NCBI RefSeq assembly: GCF_016908875.1
Contig: NZ_JAFBES010000005.1
Location: 180,313 to 244,312, forward strand
Source of the DNA: Bacillus ectoiniformans
GTDB lineage: Bacteria; Bacillota; Bacilli; Bacillales; Domibacillaceae
Length of the DNA: 64,000 bases
Direction: 5' to 3'
Positions 37,666 to 47,351 of the stretch are shown here, piece by piece. Both the position numbers and the translations under genes were made by a program. How positions within the stretch are numbered: the first letter of the stretch is position 1; every line of letters starts with the position of its first letter. The notes under the pieces were generated by a model. That model did no database searches. It had not been told where the DNA came from and was given only the letters and a program-made list of their open reading frames with translations.

Positions 37666-38375
37666 TTCGGTTTCAAAAGGTTGATAAACACTATGGAAAA
37701 CGGACGGCGCTTGACGAAGTTACGATGACGTTTGAAAAAGGGAAAGTGTACGGGATTCTGGGGCCGAATGGCAGCGGTAAATCGACACTGATGAAAATGG
37801 CGGCTGGTCTCGTTTTCCCGACCTCCGGAGAAGTGATCGTTAACGGTGAAAAAGCAGGGAGGCATTCATCGAAAGACGTGGCCTTTTTAGCAAGTGAAGG
37901 CATGCTGTATCCTGGCTTTAAAATTGCACAGATGATACAGTACTTCGCTTCCCAGTATCCTGATTTCTCTGAACAAAAAGCGGAAGAACTTCTTGAATTT
38001 TTAAACTTAGATCCGTCCCAAAAGATTTCTCAGCTATCGAAAGGGCAGCAGGGAAGATTGAAGCTTTTACTCGTGCTTTCCCGTCAAGCCAAGGTCCTGC
38101 TATTAGATGAACCGTTTATCGGCCTAGATCCGATGGTGCGAGACACCATTGTGAAAGGGCTGGTATCCTATATCGATTTTGGTGAACAGACAGTGATTAT
38201 TACCACCCATGAAATTACAGAAATTGAACCGATTTTGGAAGAAGCATTGATGCTAGAAGCTGGAAAGATCGTGGCAAGCTGCAATGTAGAAACCTTGCGC
38301 GAAGAATATGGAATCTCCGTTTTGCAGTGGTTGAAAAATAATTATAAGGGGGATAAAAATGACCGCATTGGTTGA
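37662..38375 (+). CDS. ABC transporter ATP-binding protein (YtrB-like)
   Basis: A 237-residue ATPase with Walker A GPNGSGKST (near residue 37), a divergent signature LSKGQQGRLK, Walker B VLLLDEPF and the switch histidine in ITTHEITE. The ORF begins at 37635, but AAGGGGGAG before 37662 and the ATGA overlap with the gntR stop fix the start. Likely partners with the membrane protein at the head of the operon. Confidence 0.85.
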   Translation: MIRFQKVDKHYGKRTALDEVTMTFEKGKVYGILGPNGSGKSTLMKMAAGLVFPTSGEVIVNGEKAGRHSSKDVAFLASEGMLYPGFKIAQMIQYFASQYPDFSEQKAEELLEFLNLDPSQKISQLSKGQQGRLKLLLVLSRQAKVLLLDEPFIGLDPMVRDTIVKGLVSYIDFGEQTVIITTHEITEIEPILEEALMLEAGKIVASCNVETLREEYGISVLQWLKNNYKGDKNDRIG

Positions 38376-39279
38376 ACTGAAAAATGTATCGAAGGTGATC
38401 AAAGGCAAAAAGATTATTGACTCGTTAAGCTTCTCCATTCATGAAGGGGAAGTGTTCGGGTTTCTGGGGCCTAATGGTGCGGGCAAAACAACCACGATTC
38501 GCATGATCGTTGGTTTAATGAAAATGTCTGAAGGTGACATTCTTATCAACGGTCATAGCATCGAAAAAGATTTCGCTAAAGCCATTCAGCAAATCGGAGC
38601 GATTGTAGAGAATCCTGAAATGTACAAATTTCTAACAGGCTATGAAAACCTGCAGCAATTTGCCCGTATGCAGGGCGGCGTGACGAAAGAGAAAATAGAT
38701 GAAACCGTCGAACTAGTTGGATTGACTGATAGAATTCATGACAAAGTCAAAACCTATTCTCTAGGCATGCGCCAACGGCTTGGGATTGCCCAGTCACTCC
38801 TGCACGACCCTAAAATATTGATATTGGATGAACCGACCAATGGCCTCGATCCTGCAGGAATTAGGGAGATCCGTCAATACATTCGGGAGCTTGCGGCTAA
38901 ACGAAAGATGGCGGTAATTGTATCCAGTCATTTATTATCAGAAATGGAGATGATGTGCGACCGGATCAGCATTATCCAAAAAGGCAAACTCGTAGGCGTG
39001 CATTCTGTTCATGGATGGATGGACAGTCAATCAGAGACGTATTCGTTTACTGTAGATGATCTGGAATCAGCAGCGAAAATCATCAAAGTATCAAAGCCAG
39101 AACTTGCGGTTAAAATAGTGGATCGAGCCTTAGTTGTACAAATGGAAAGAGAGCAAGTCCCAGAGATGATTCAGCTATTGACGCAAGAATCGATTAAACT
39201 TTATGAAGTAAAAGGGGTCACGAAAACTTTGGAAGACCGCTTTTTGGAAATCACTGAAAAAGTGGGGGCGGTGGTCTAA
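38359..39279 (+). CDS. ABC transporter ATP-binding protein (BcrA-like)
   Basis: A 306-residue ATPase with Walker A GPNGAGKTT, signature YSLGMRQRLG, Walker B ILILDEPTNGLDP and switch region IVSSHLLSEME. A C-terminal extension of about 80 residues follows, as in bacitracin-type exporters. It overlaps the preceding ATPase gene by 17 bases and the following permease start by one base (TAATG). It likely pairs with that permease, so the operon holds two ATPase/permease pairs. Confidence 0.88.
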   Translation: MTALVELKNVSKVIKGKKIIDSLSFSIHEGEVFGFLGPNGAGKTTTIRMIVGLMKMSEGDILINGHSIEKDFAKAIQQIGAIVENPEMYKFLTGYENLQQFARMQGGVTKEKIDETVELVGLTDRIHDKVKTYSLGMRQRLGIAQSLLHDPKILILDEPTNGLDPAGIREIRQYIRELAAKRKMAVIVSSHLLSEMEMMCDRISIIQKGKLVGVHSVHGWMDSQSETYSFTVDDLESAAKIIKVSKPELAVKIVDRALVVQMEREQVPEMIQLLTQESIKLYEVKGVTKTLEDRFLEITEKVGAVV

Positions 39280-40223
39280 TGTTGAAACTAATACAGAACG
39301 AATGGCTGAAAATATTCAAACGGCCGGGGACGTATGTCATGATTGGCTTATTGGTGCTGATGACAGGTGTGTTCGCGGCCTACATGAAACATGAAGACAA
39401 TAAAGTGAAAGATCAAGGAAACTGGAGACAGGAAGTAACGGCGGAGAATGCCGGATATGCCGAACAGTTAAAGAGCGGTGATCTATCTGAATCAAGCCGC
39501 AGCCATATCAAGGATCAGATGAAAATTAACGAGTACCGCTTAGCGGAAGGCTTGCCTGTTCAATCGAAAGAAAATATTTGGAGTTTTATTGAAGCGAGCA
39601 GCGATAATATCAGCTTGATCGGCTTATTCGTGATCATTGTGGCAGCGGGGATGGTTGCGAGTGAATTCACGTGGGGAACGATTAAGCTGCTGTTGATCCG
39701 GCCGATGACCCGGACCAAAATTTTATTATCTAAATATATGGCTATGCTTCTGTTTGGCCTGTTCATGATGAGTGCATTATTCATTCTATCGGCAGGAGCA
39801 GGGGCGATTCTTTTTGGAGGATCGGGTGAAAACATTCATCTGGTAGTTGAGGGCGGTCAAGTGGTCGAGCAAAGCCAGTTCCTGTATCTATTAAAAGTCT
39901 ATTTATTTAAATCTGTGGATGTTCTGCTGCTTGCCACAATGGCTTTCATGATCTCCACTGTATTCAAGAGCAGTTCCCTGGCCATTGGCCTTTCCTTATT
40001 CCTGCTCTTTATCGGACCGAATGTAACCATGCTGGTAGCGATGAAGTACGATTGGGCAAAATATTCGCTCTTTGCCAATACGAATCTGCTGCAGTTTGAG
40101 ACAGGGCGAGTCATGGTAGAAGGAATGACGATTGGCTTTTCTGTGGCAGTGCTAGCCGTTTATTTTATCGTGTTTCACTTGCTGGCATTTCTTACGTTTG
40201 CTAAAAAAGATGTAGCCGCTTAA
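39279..40223 (+). CDS. ABC-2 family permease (BcrB-like)
   Basis: A 314-residue membrane protein. One helix near residue 20 (FKRPGTYVMIGLLVLMTGVFAAYM) is followed by a large outside loop of about 90 residues, then five helices (about 113-310) with the conserved EFTWGTIKLLLIRPMTRTKILLSK segment. This is the ABC-2/DUF2705 pattern of antibiotic-detoxifying permeases. The start overlaps the stop of the ATPase gene. A strong terminator follows. Confidence 0.85.
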   Translation: MLKLIQNEWLKIFKRPGTYVMIGLLVLMTGVFAAYMKHEDNKVKDQGNWRQEVTAENAGYAEQLKSGDLSESSRSHIKDQMKINEYRLAEGLPVQSKENIWSFIEASSDNISLIGLFVIIVAAGMVASEFTWGTIKLLLIRPMTRTKILLSKYMAMLLFGLFMMSALFILSAGAGAILFGGSGENIHLVVEGGQVVEQSQFLYLLKVYLFKSVDVLLLATMAFMISTVFKSSSLAIGLSLFLLFIGPNVTMLVAMKYDWAKYSLFANTNLLQFETGRVMVEGMTIGFSVAVLAVYFIVFHLLAFLTFAKKDVAA

Positions 40224-40230
40224 AACAGAG

Positions 40231-40268
40231 AAAAAGAGTTTGCACATGAATCTGCAAACTCTTTTTTT
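40231..40268 (+). terminator. Terminator of the GntR/ABC operon (also serves czcD on the other strand)
   Basis: AAAAAGAGTTTGCA ... TGCAAACTCTTTTTTT hairpin between convergent genes. Confidence 0.9.
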
Positions 40269-40284
40269 CGTCCAATCATCTAAA

Positions 40285-41208
40285 TCATGCTGGGCATTCA
40301 CTATGCTGAAGCTTAGATTTTTCAATTTGAATGGTTGTGTGTTCAATATGAAATTCTGCTTTGATTCGATTAATCGCTTCCTGCAGAACTTGCTGGCTGC
40401 TTTTGTCATCTTCAATTAACAAGTGGCAGCTTAACGAATCAAAGCCAGATGTAATGGTCCATATATGCAAGTCGTGTATATTTTTCACTCCATCGATGCT
40501 GGTCAAAGCTGCTTTGACCTTTTGTATGTGAACAGCATGGGGTGAGCCTTCCATTAAGATGTGCAGGCTCTCTTTAATAACTGCCCAAGCGCTTTTTAAG
40601 ATTAAGAGAGCGACCACGCCAGAAATGATAGGGTCTGCTGCATACCAGGAGGTCATCATCATGACGATTCCAGCGATGATTGCCCCGGCGGAGCCTAAAG
40701 CGTCTCCTAGAATGTGCAAATACGCACTTTTTACATTGACGTTGTCATTCACATCGCCTTTTCTCATTAATAACCACGCACTCACTAAGTTAGCAGCCAA
40801 TCCTATGAATGCAATCAAGATCATTGAACCGCTCGCAACGGCAGGAGGGTCGAAAAAGCGTCCGTATGCTTCCCAAATGATCAATCCAGCGATGATAAAT
40901 AGAGTGACTCCATTGAATAAAGCGGCCAGGATTTCAAAACGGTAAAATCCAAATGATTTAGTCGGGGAAGCGGACTTAGATGCAAACCAAATCGCAATCA
41001 AGCTTAAGAATAGTGAACTCGAATCGCTGAGCATATGACCTGCATCTGATAATAAAGCTAAACTATTGGTCAATAGACCTCCGAAGAATTCTAACAGCAT
41101 AATGCCTGCGGTAATCAATAAAGCGATTAGTAACCCTCTTTTATTTCCTTCTCTTGTTTCTTTAAAATGATCATGGCCGTGATGATGATGGCTATGTCCA
41201 TGTCCCAT
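40285..41208 (-). CDS. czcD: Cation efflux protein CzcD
   Basis: A 307-residue cation diffusion facilitator for Zn, Co and Cd. It has a His-rich N-terminus (HGHSHHHHGHDH), six membrane helices with metal-site motifs HMLSD (helix 2) and HILGD (helix 5), and a C-terminal metal-sensing domain with NIHDLHIWTI. The length and motifs match B. subtilis CzcD. It lies 15 bp downstream of czcO on the same strand, the known operon arrangement. Confidence 0.93.
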   Translation of the reverse strand: MGHGHSHHHHGHDHFKETREGNKRGLLIALLITAGIMLLEFFGGLLTNSLALLSDAGHMLSDSSSLFLSLIAIWFASKSASPTKSFGFYRFEILAALFNGVTLFIIAGLIIWEAYGRFFDPPAVASGSMILIAFIGLAANLVSAWLLMRKGDVNDNVNVKSAYLHILGDALGSAGAIIAGIVMMMTSWYAADPIISGVVALLILKSAWAVIKESLHILMEGSPHAVHIQKVKAALTSIDGVKNIHDLHIWTITSGFDSLSCHLLIEDDKSSQQVLQEAINRIKAEFHIEHTTIQIEKSKLQHSECPA

Positions 41209-41223
41209 AATGATTCTGCCTCC

Positions 41224-42267
41224 TTAATAATTTTTCATAATATGCTGATATAAATACTTGGCATCTTCTCCGACACCTAGAAGCAGAGAGGAACCTCTCC
41301 GGTGCTGCCAGGGGAGCCCTAAAAAGTACAAACCTTCTACCTGCGTGATGCCTCTTTGATGAATCGGTTTTCCTTTTTCATCGAATAGTTCGGGTATATC
41401 CATCCATTGATAGTCTGAAAAAAAGCCGGTTGCCCATATGATATTGCTGACTTTTATTGAGTGATTGTCTTCAAAGAACACTTCATTCTTCTGAATGTTT
41501 TTTGTTCTTGGTTTTAACTTGATCGTCCCTTTTTGCAGCTGTTCCTTCAGCTCATAACCGAAAATCGGATCACCTTGTGCCTGAAGCTTTTTGCCGAAGA
41601 ATGACTCGCGGCTTGCATTTAAAAGTCCTAGCAGATCGAACAGCCAAAAAATGCTTTTAGAAGCAATGGTTATGGGCAGAAAGCGGATTTTTTGTCCGAC
41701 TGATAAATAGACGTCATGCTTTTCTGCTAATTCAACAGCAATTTGTGTGCCTGAATTGCCACCACCGACGACCAGTACGGCTCCTTCTTGTAATTGCGCA
41801 GGCTGTTTATATTGTGAAGAATGCATCTGAATGATGGCACTGTCTGCTTGTTTAGATATGTCTGGGATGCTTGGCTTTTGGAATGGACCGGTGGCAACAA
41901 TGACTTGTTTCGCGTGAAATGTCCCTTTATTTGTCTGCACTTCGAATTGCTTCTCTTTTTTAACCAGACTCAACACTTCTGTTTCATGCTGAATCGGGAG
42001 GGAAAAGGTTGTTGCATAGGTTTCTAAATACTGCACCATGTCATCTCTAGTTGGAAATTCATTTTGGCGGCCTGGAAGCTTCAAGCCAGGCAAGGAGCTA
42101 TAGCTTCGAGGTGTGAACAGAATGAGTGAGTCATATCGGCTTCTCCAAGTTTCCCCAACGGCTTTCTCTTTATCTACAATTAAAAAAGATACACGGCTTT
42201 GTGACAGATAATATCCCATGACAAGTCCGGCCTGCCCGCCGCCAATAATTAATACATCGTATTCCAT
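41224..42267 (-). CDS. czcO: FAD/NAD(P)-dependent monooxygenase-like protein CzcO
   Basis: A 347-residue flavoprotein with an N-terminal FAD Rossmann motif GGGQAG, a second NAD(P) motif VVGGGNSGTQIA near residue 165, and IWATGF near the C-terminal side. These are features of the flavin monooxygenase/CzcO (formerly TrkA) group. The gene precedes czcD in B. subtilis, where it affects potassium uptake and metal resistance. A GTG at 42276 is possible, but the ATG at 42267 has AAGGTGTGG at better spacing. The promoter and CzrA-like operator lie directly upstream. Confidence 0.88.
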   Translation of the reverse strand: MEYDVLIIGGGQAGLVMGYYLSQSRVSFLIVDKEKAVGETWRSRYDSLILFTPRSYSSLPGLKLPGRQNEFPTRDDMVQYLETYATTFSLPIQHETEVLSLVKKEKQFEVQTNKGTFHAKQVIVATGPFQKPSIPDISKQADSAIIQMHSSQYKQPAQLQEGAVLVVGGGNSGTQIAVELAEKHDVYLSVGQKIRFLPITIASKSIFWLFDLLGLLNASRESFFGKKLQAQGDPIFGYELKEQLQKGTIKLKPRTKNIQKNEVFFEDNHSIKVSNIIWATGFFSDYQWMDIPELFDEKGKPIHQRGITQVEGLYFLGLPWQHRRGSSLLLGVGEDAKYLYQHIMKNY

Positions 42268-42283
42268 TTTTACCACACCTTAT

Positions 42284-42307
42284 ATATATGATCATGTATT
42301 CATATAT
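42284..42307. promoter_or_regulatory. CzrA-like operator
   Basis: Arms ATATATGA and TCATATAT with eight bases between, placed right after the -10 box of the czcO promoter. The ATATGA...TCATAT pattern fits ArsR/SmtB-type zinc repressors such as CzrA. Confidence 0.75.
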
Positions 42308-42336
42308 AATATAAAATAGTTTGAAAAATGTGTCAA
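42308..42336 (-). promoter_or_regulatory. Sigma-A promoter of czcO-czcD
   Basis: On the minus strand, TTGACA (42336-42331), 17 bases, TATATT (42313-42308). Confidence 0.88.
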
Positions 42337-42340
42337 TAAG

Positions 42341-42366
42341 AAAAAAGGAGAGCAAAATTACTCTCC
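42341..42366 (-). terminator. Terminator of rarA, overlapping its stop codon
   Basis: On the minus strand GGGAGAG and CTCTCC pair around the stop codon, followed by TTTTTT. The T-run ends four bases before the czcO -35 box. Confidence 0.75.
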
Positions 42367-43641
42367 CTTAAATTCTTTCAGCTTTTTATAGATGCCTGCC
42401 AAACGTTTCTCTTCACCAGCTTCTGTTGGAACATAGTACTCCGTCCCCGAAAGCTCTTTTGGAAGGTAATCTTGTTTCACCCAGCCGCCGAACGTGCCGA
42501 TTGGGTAATCATGCGGGTATTTGTAGCCGGTGTGGCCTAATGCTTTTGCTCCTGAATAATGACCATCTCTTAAGTGCTTCGGGATCTCACCCACTTTGCC
42601 TTTTTTAATACCATCGATCGCTTGATTTAGTGCTGAATAGGCTGAGTTTGATTTAGAAGATAAGCACATTTCTACAACAGCTACTGAGAGAGGAATCCTG
42701 GCTTCCGGTAATCCTAATCGTTCGCTTGCTGTTACAGCAGATAAAACATTGTTTCCGACCGACGTATTGGCTAAACCGATATCTTCATAGGCAATGACGA
42801 GCAAACGCCGGTTAAGTGCCGTTAAATCACCGGTTTCAATTAAGTGGGCTAAATAATAAAGCGCGGCATTTACGTCACTGCCTCTAATGCTTTTTTGCAG
42901 GCTTGAGAGAAGGTTATAGAAGTGAGAACCTTTCTTATCGCCATAGACACCGGCTCGTTCAATCAGATCTTCTATCATAGAATCTTCAATTTGATAACGG
43001 TCATCTTCATTTTTTGAAGCTTTTACAATCGACTCTAGTAGAGTGAGAGACTTTCTAGCATCGCCGTTCGCTCCTATAGCGATGGTCTCAAGCTGCTTGT
43101 CGGTTATTTCAATGGAAAGTTTCCCTAACCCTTTTTTCTCGTCTTTCACCGCTCTTTGCAAAAGTTCGAATAGGTCAGCAGGCGTCAAGCGCTGAAGCTG
43201 CTTAATTTGTCCGCACCGGCTCCGAATAGCGGGATTCACATCGTGATAAGGGTTTTCAGTTGTTGCGCCGATTAAGATAATATCTCCGCGTTCAACGTGA
43301 GGCAGGAGATAATCTTGCTGAGCTTTATTAAAACGGTGAATTTCGTCTAAAAACAAAATGACTTGTCCAGTTAAGCGAGTTTCATCCACAACAGCTTCTA
43401 CATCTTTTTTGCCGGCTGTCGTTGCGTTTAAAGCGATAAAAGGGATCTTGGTCGTACCTGCAATGGCGTTGGCAATCGATGTTTTACCAATTCCAGGCTC
43501 CCCGTATAAAAGCATGGAAGGCACATAGCCGTTTTTGATCATTTTATATAAACTCGTGTGTTTGCCGATAATTTCTTTTTGTCCGACAATTTCATCAATA
43601 TTGGCGGGTCTCATCCGATAGGCTAAAGGTTCAAAACTCAT
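42358..43641 (-). CDS. rarA: Replication-associated recombination protein RarA
   Basis: A 427-residue AAA+ clamp-loader-like ATPase (MgsA/WRNIP1 family) acting at stalled forks. It has Walker A GEPGIGKTSIA near residue 49, Walker B FLDEIHRFNKAQQD, sensor 1 IGATTENP and the C-terminal MgsA tetramerisation region ending in the family-specific YKYPHDYPIGTFGGWVKQDYLP. Known as yrvN in B. subtilis, with the same neighbour cymR. The start has GGAGGCATC in front on the minus strand. Confidence 0.94.
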   Translation of the reverse strand: MSFEPLAYRMRPANIDEIVGQKEIIGKHTSLYKMIKNGYVPSMLLYGEPGIGKTSIANAIAGTTKIPFIALNATTAGKKDVEAVVDETRLTGQVILFLDEIHRFNKAQQDYLLPHVERGDIILIGATTENPYHDVNPAIRSRCGQIKQLQRLTPADLFELLQRAVKDEKKGLGKLSIEITDKQLETIAIGANGDARKSLTLLESIVKASKNEDDRYQIEDSMIEDLIERAGVYGDKKGSHFYNLLSSLQKSIRGSDVNAALYYLAHLIETGDLTALNRRLLVIAYEDIGLANTSVGNNVLSAVTASERLGLPEARIPLSVAVVEMCLSSKSNSAYSALNQAIDGIKKGKVGEIPKHLRDGHYSGAKALGHTGYKYPHDYPIGTFGGWVKQDYLPKELSGTEYYVPTEAGEEKRLAGIYKKLKEFKGE

Positions 43642-43664
43642 GTCGATGCCTCCAATCTACTCTT

Positions 43665-43693
43665 ATTATATAGGGAAAGGGGCAAGATGCAAA
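43665..43693 (-). promoter_or_regulatory. Sigma-A promoter of rarA
   Basis: On the minus strand TTTGCA (43693-43688), 17 bases, TATAAT (43670-43665), 24 bp before the start codon. Confidence 0.65.
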
Positions 43694-43747
43694 AATTCCA
43701 TCTTGCTGCCAAAATACGGCTGGTCATGTTTTTTGACTCCTGTTCTA

Positions 43748-43756
43748 TGCTATAAT
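43748..43756 (+). promoter_or_regulatory. Extended -10 promoter of the yczE-like gene and cymR
   Basis: TGCTATAAT, a consensus extended -10 element, without a good -35. It lies 64 bp before the start codon. Confidence 0.55.
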
Positions 43757-43820
43757 AGCAAAAGTTGATAAGGGTAATAGGATTACATATTTATATGCAG
43801 GCGGTCAGGGGTTTTGGCAA

Positions 43821-44483
43821 ATGAAGAAAAAAGGGAATATAGGGATTCGTTTAGTGATCTTTACGGTGGGCCTGTTGTTTATGTCGCTCGGAATTGTGTT
43901 ACTCATCCGGGCAGAACTTGGGGCGACACCATGGGATGCGCTGCATGTGGGCCTTTATTATAAATTTGGATTAACAGTCGGAACGTGGACAGTGCTCGTC
44001 GGATGTTTAATCTTAGCAACAGCAGCGGTTTACTTGCGTGAATGGCCTCAATTCGGCGCGTATTTAAATATGCTTTTAGTCGGGGTATTTGTAGACATCT
44101 ACTTAATTATGCCGATTATTACAACGCCGGAGACCGCTTTCGGAAAACTGATCATGTTTGTCATTGGCATTGTGGTCATGGCGTATGGGATGTCCTTTTA
44201 TTTATCTGCACAGCTTGGCGCAGGACCGAGAGACAGCTTTATGCTTGCTGTGATGAAAAAAACCGGCTGGAAGGTAGCAAATATCAGGCGGGGAATGGAA
44301 TTTATTGTCCTGATCATCGCTTGGTATATTGGCGGACCCGTTAATTTCGGCACGATTTTATTCAGCTTTCTGATGGGGACTGTGGTAGGGATTTCTCTGC
44401 CGCAATGCGAAACGTTTTCCGGTATAATTATAAATAAATTCAATGAATGGAAAAATGAATCTAACCGAGGTGTAAATATATGA
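43821..44483 (+). CDS. YczE-like five-helix membrane protein
   Basis: A 220-residue membrane protein with about five hydrophobic segments and duplicated small motifs AELGATPWDALHVG (near residue 31) and AQLGAGPRDSFMLAV (near residue 131), which mark the YczE/YitT-like family. Molecular function is unknown; YczE in B. subtilis is needed for surfactin-linked peptide synthesis. The last four bases overlap the cymR start, so it is translationally coupled to the cysteine regulator. That coupling is not how yczE is placed in B. subtilis. Confidence 0.8.
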   Translation: MKKKGNIGIRLVIFTVGLLFMSLGIVLLIRAELGATPWDALHVGLYYKFGLTVGTWTVLVGCLILATAAVYLREWPQFGAYLNMLLVGVFVDIYLIMPIITTPETAFGKLIMFVIGIVVMAYGMSFYLSAQLGAGPRDSFMLAVMKKTGWKVANIRRGMEFIVLIIAWYIGGPVNFGTILFSFLMGTVVGISLPQCETFSGIIINKFNEWKNESNRGVNI

Positions 44484-44899
44484 GAATTTCAACTAAAGGA
44501 AGATATGGATTAACGATTATGATTGCGTTAGCGAAAAGACATGGAGAGGGGCCAACTTCTTTAAGAGTCATCGCTGCCGAGCACAATTTGTCAGAGCATT
44601 ATTTAGAGCAGCTGATCGCTCCGCTTCGCAATTCCGGTCTTGTGCGCAGCATTCGCGGCGCGTATGGGGGGTATGTGCTTGGAAAAGAGCCTGAAACGAT
44701 TACAGCAGGCGATATTATCAGAGTGCTAGAAGGCCCAATCAGTCTAGTAGAAGGTATTGAAGAAGAAGAGCCGGCTAAAAGAGAACTGTGGATTCGCATT
44801 AGTGATGCAATTAAAAATGTGCTTGAGAACACAACGCTTGATGATTTAGCGAAGCATACGGAGAGCGGCGATTCTGACGCTTATATGTTTTATATCTAA
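44480..44899 (+). CDS. cymR: Rrf2-family cysteine metabolism repressor
   Basis: A 139-residue regulator nearly collinear with B. subtilis CymR: MRISTKGRYGLTIMIALAK, NLSEHYLEQLIAPLRNSGLVRSIRGAYGGYVLG, and GDIIRVLEGPISLVEG. It lacks the three Fe-S cysteines of IscR-type members, as expected for CymR, which works with CysK and O-acetylserine. It precedes iscS and mnmA, which use cysteine sulfur for tRNA thiolation. Confidence 0.95.
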   Translation: MRISTKGRYGLTIMIALAKRHGEGPTSLRVIAAEHNLSEHYLEQLIAPLRNSGLVRSIRGAYGGYVLGKEPETITAGDIIRVLEGPISLVEGIEEEEPAKRELWIRISDAIKNVLENTTLDDLAKHTESGDSDAYMFYI

Positions 44900-44938
44900 A
44901 AAAGCGATTTATTTTTTTAATAATCAAGGAGTGGAACT

Positions 44939-46084
44939 ATGGAGCGGATTTATTTAGACCATGCGGCAACATCACCGGTACATCCAGAGGTGATCGAAGT
45001 GATGACAGAACAGCTGTCTAAGGTCTATGGCAACCCGTCGAGCATACATTCGTTCGGAAGAGAAGCCCGGCATGTCGTTGACCGTGCAAGAACAACGATT
45101 GCCCGGAGCATCCAGGCGAAATTTAATGAAATAATTTTTACAAGCGGCGGTACCGAAGCAGATAATTTAGCCATCTTCGGCACTGTTCAAGCGATGAAAG
45201 AAAAAGGATCACATATTATCACATCTCAAATTGAACATCATGCCGTTCTTCATACATGTGAACAGCTGGAGAAACAAGGGTTTGACGTAACCTATCTGCC
45301 GGTAAATGAGCAAGGAATCGTCGCTTTAGATGATGTGAAACAGGCGTTAAGAGACGATACCATTTTAGTGACGATGATGTTCGGTAATAACGAGATAGGC
45401 GCTATTCAGCCGATCGCTGAAATTGGCAGACTTTTAAAAGACCATCAAGCAGTTTTTCACACGGATGCAGTACAAGCCTATGGCATCGTGCCAATTGATG
45501 TCAATGATTTAAATATTGATCTTTTATCTGTGTCCGGGCATAAAATTAACGGCCCGAAAGGAATTGGCTTTTTATATGCAAGAGAAGGTGTGAAGCTTTC
45601 ACCAAACCAATTTGGCGGTGAACAGGAAAGAAAGCGCCGGGCTGGAACGGAGAATGTGCCATCGATTGCCGGACTGGAGCGGGCTGTTCAGATTGCTATG
45701 AAGACCATGGATGAAAAGCGGGGGCGGTATAAATCGTTCAAAAAGCAGCTGATTCAGACACTTGAGCAAAATGACATACAGTTTCGTTTAAACGGATCGC
45801 TTGAAGACAGTTTACCCCATGTGGTAAACTTAAGTTTTCCAAAAACAGATGTCGAAGCGATGCTGGTGAATTTAGATTTGGCAGGAATTGCTGCTTCTAG
45901 CGGCTCAGCTTGTACAGCAGGGTCAATTGAGCCTTCTCACGTGCTGGTTGCGATGCATGGCAAGGAATCCGATCGTTTGCGCAATTCGATCCGCTTTAGC
46001 TTTGGATTAATGAATGCAAAAGAACAAATAGATGCAGCAGGAGAAAAAACGGCTGCCATTGTAGCCCGTTTAACTGGCAAATAA
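44939..46084 (+). CDS. iscS: Cysteine desulfurase (YrvO-type)
   Basis: A 381-residue PLP enzyme that mobilises sulfur from cysteine. The PLP lysine is in SVSGHKINGPKG near residue 205 and the catalytic cysteine in SSGSACTAGSIEPS near residue 328. The N-terminal IYLDHAATSPVHPEV is typical of class I IscS/NifS. Located directly before mnmA, it is probably the dedicated sulfur donor (YrvO) for 2-thiouridine. The start follows AAGGAGTGG. Confidence 0.93.
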   Translation: MERIYLDHAATSPVHPEVIEVMTEQLSKVYGNPSSIHSFGREARHVVDRARTTIARSIQAKFNEIIFTSGGTEADNLAIFGTVQAMKEKGSHIITSQIEHHAVLHTCEQLEKQGFDVTYLPVNEQGIVALDDVKQALRDDTILVTMMFGNNEIGAIQPIAEIGRLLKDHQAVFHTDAVQAYGIVPIDVNDLNIDLLSVSGHKINGPKGIGFLYAREGVKLSPNQFGGEQERKRRAGTENVPSIAGLERAVQIAMKTMDEKRGRYKSFKKQLIQTLEQNDIQFRLNGSLEDSLPHVVNLSFPKTDVEAMLVNLDLAGIAASSGSACTAGSIEPSHVLVAMHGKESDRLRNSIRFSFGLMNAKEQIDAAGEKTAAIVARLTGK

Positions 46085-46105
46085 AAAAGGAATGACGCCT
46101 TTTTT
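46083..46105 (+). terminator. Weak hairpin between iscS and mnmA
   Basis: AAAAAAGG and CCTTTTTT with a seven-base loop. It could attenuate read-through but is a weak, A/T-dominated stem. Confidence 0.4.
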
Positions 46106-46110
46106 AATGA

Positions 46111-47241
<1,131 letters not shown>

Positions 47242-47263
47242 GGATTCAATTTAGATACTGCAG

Positions 47264-47296
47264 AGAGCCGTGGCGGCTTATGGCCACGGCTCTTTT
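47264..47296 (+). terminator. Terminator after mnmA
   Basis: GAGCCGTGGC ... GCCACGGCTC stem followed by TTTTT. Confidence 0.92.
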
Positions 47297-47351
47297 TCCT
47301 TACATATGTTATACTTTTTTTATCAATATAAATGAACTTAAGAGGTGTGTT

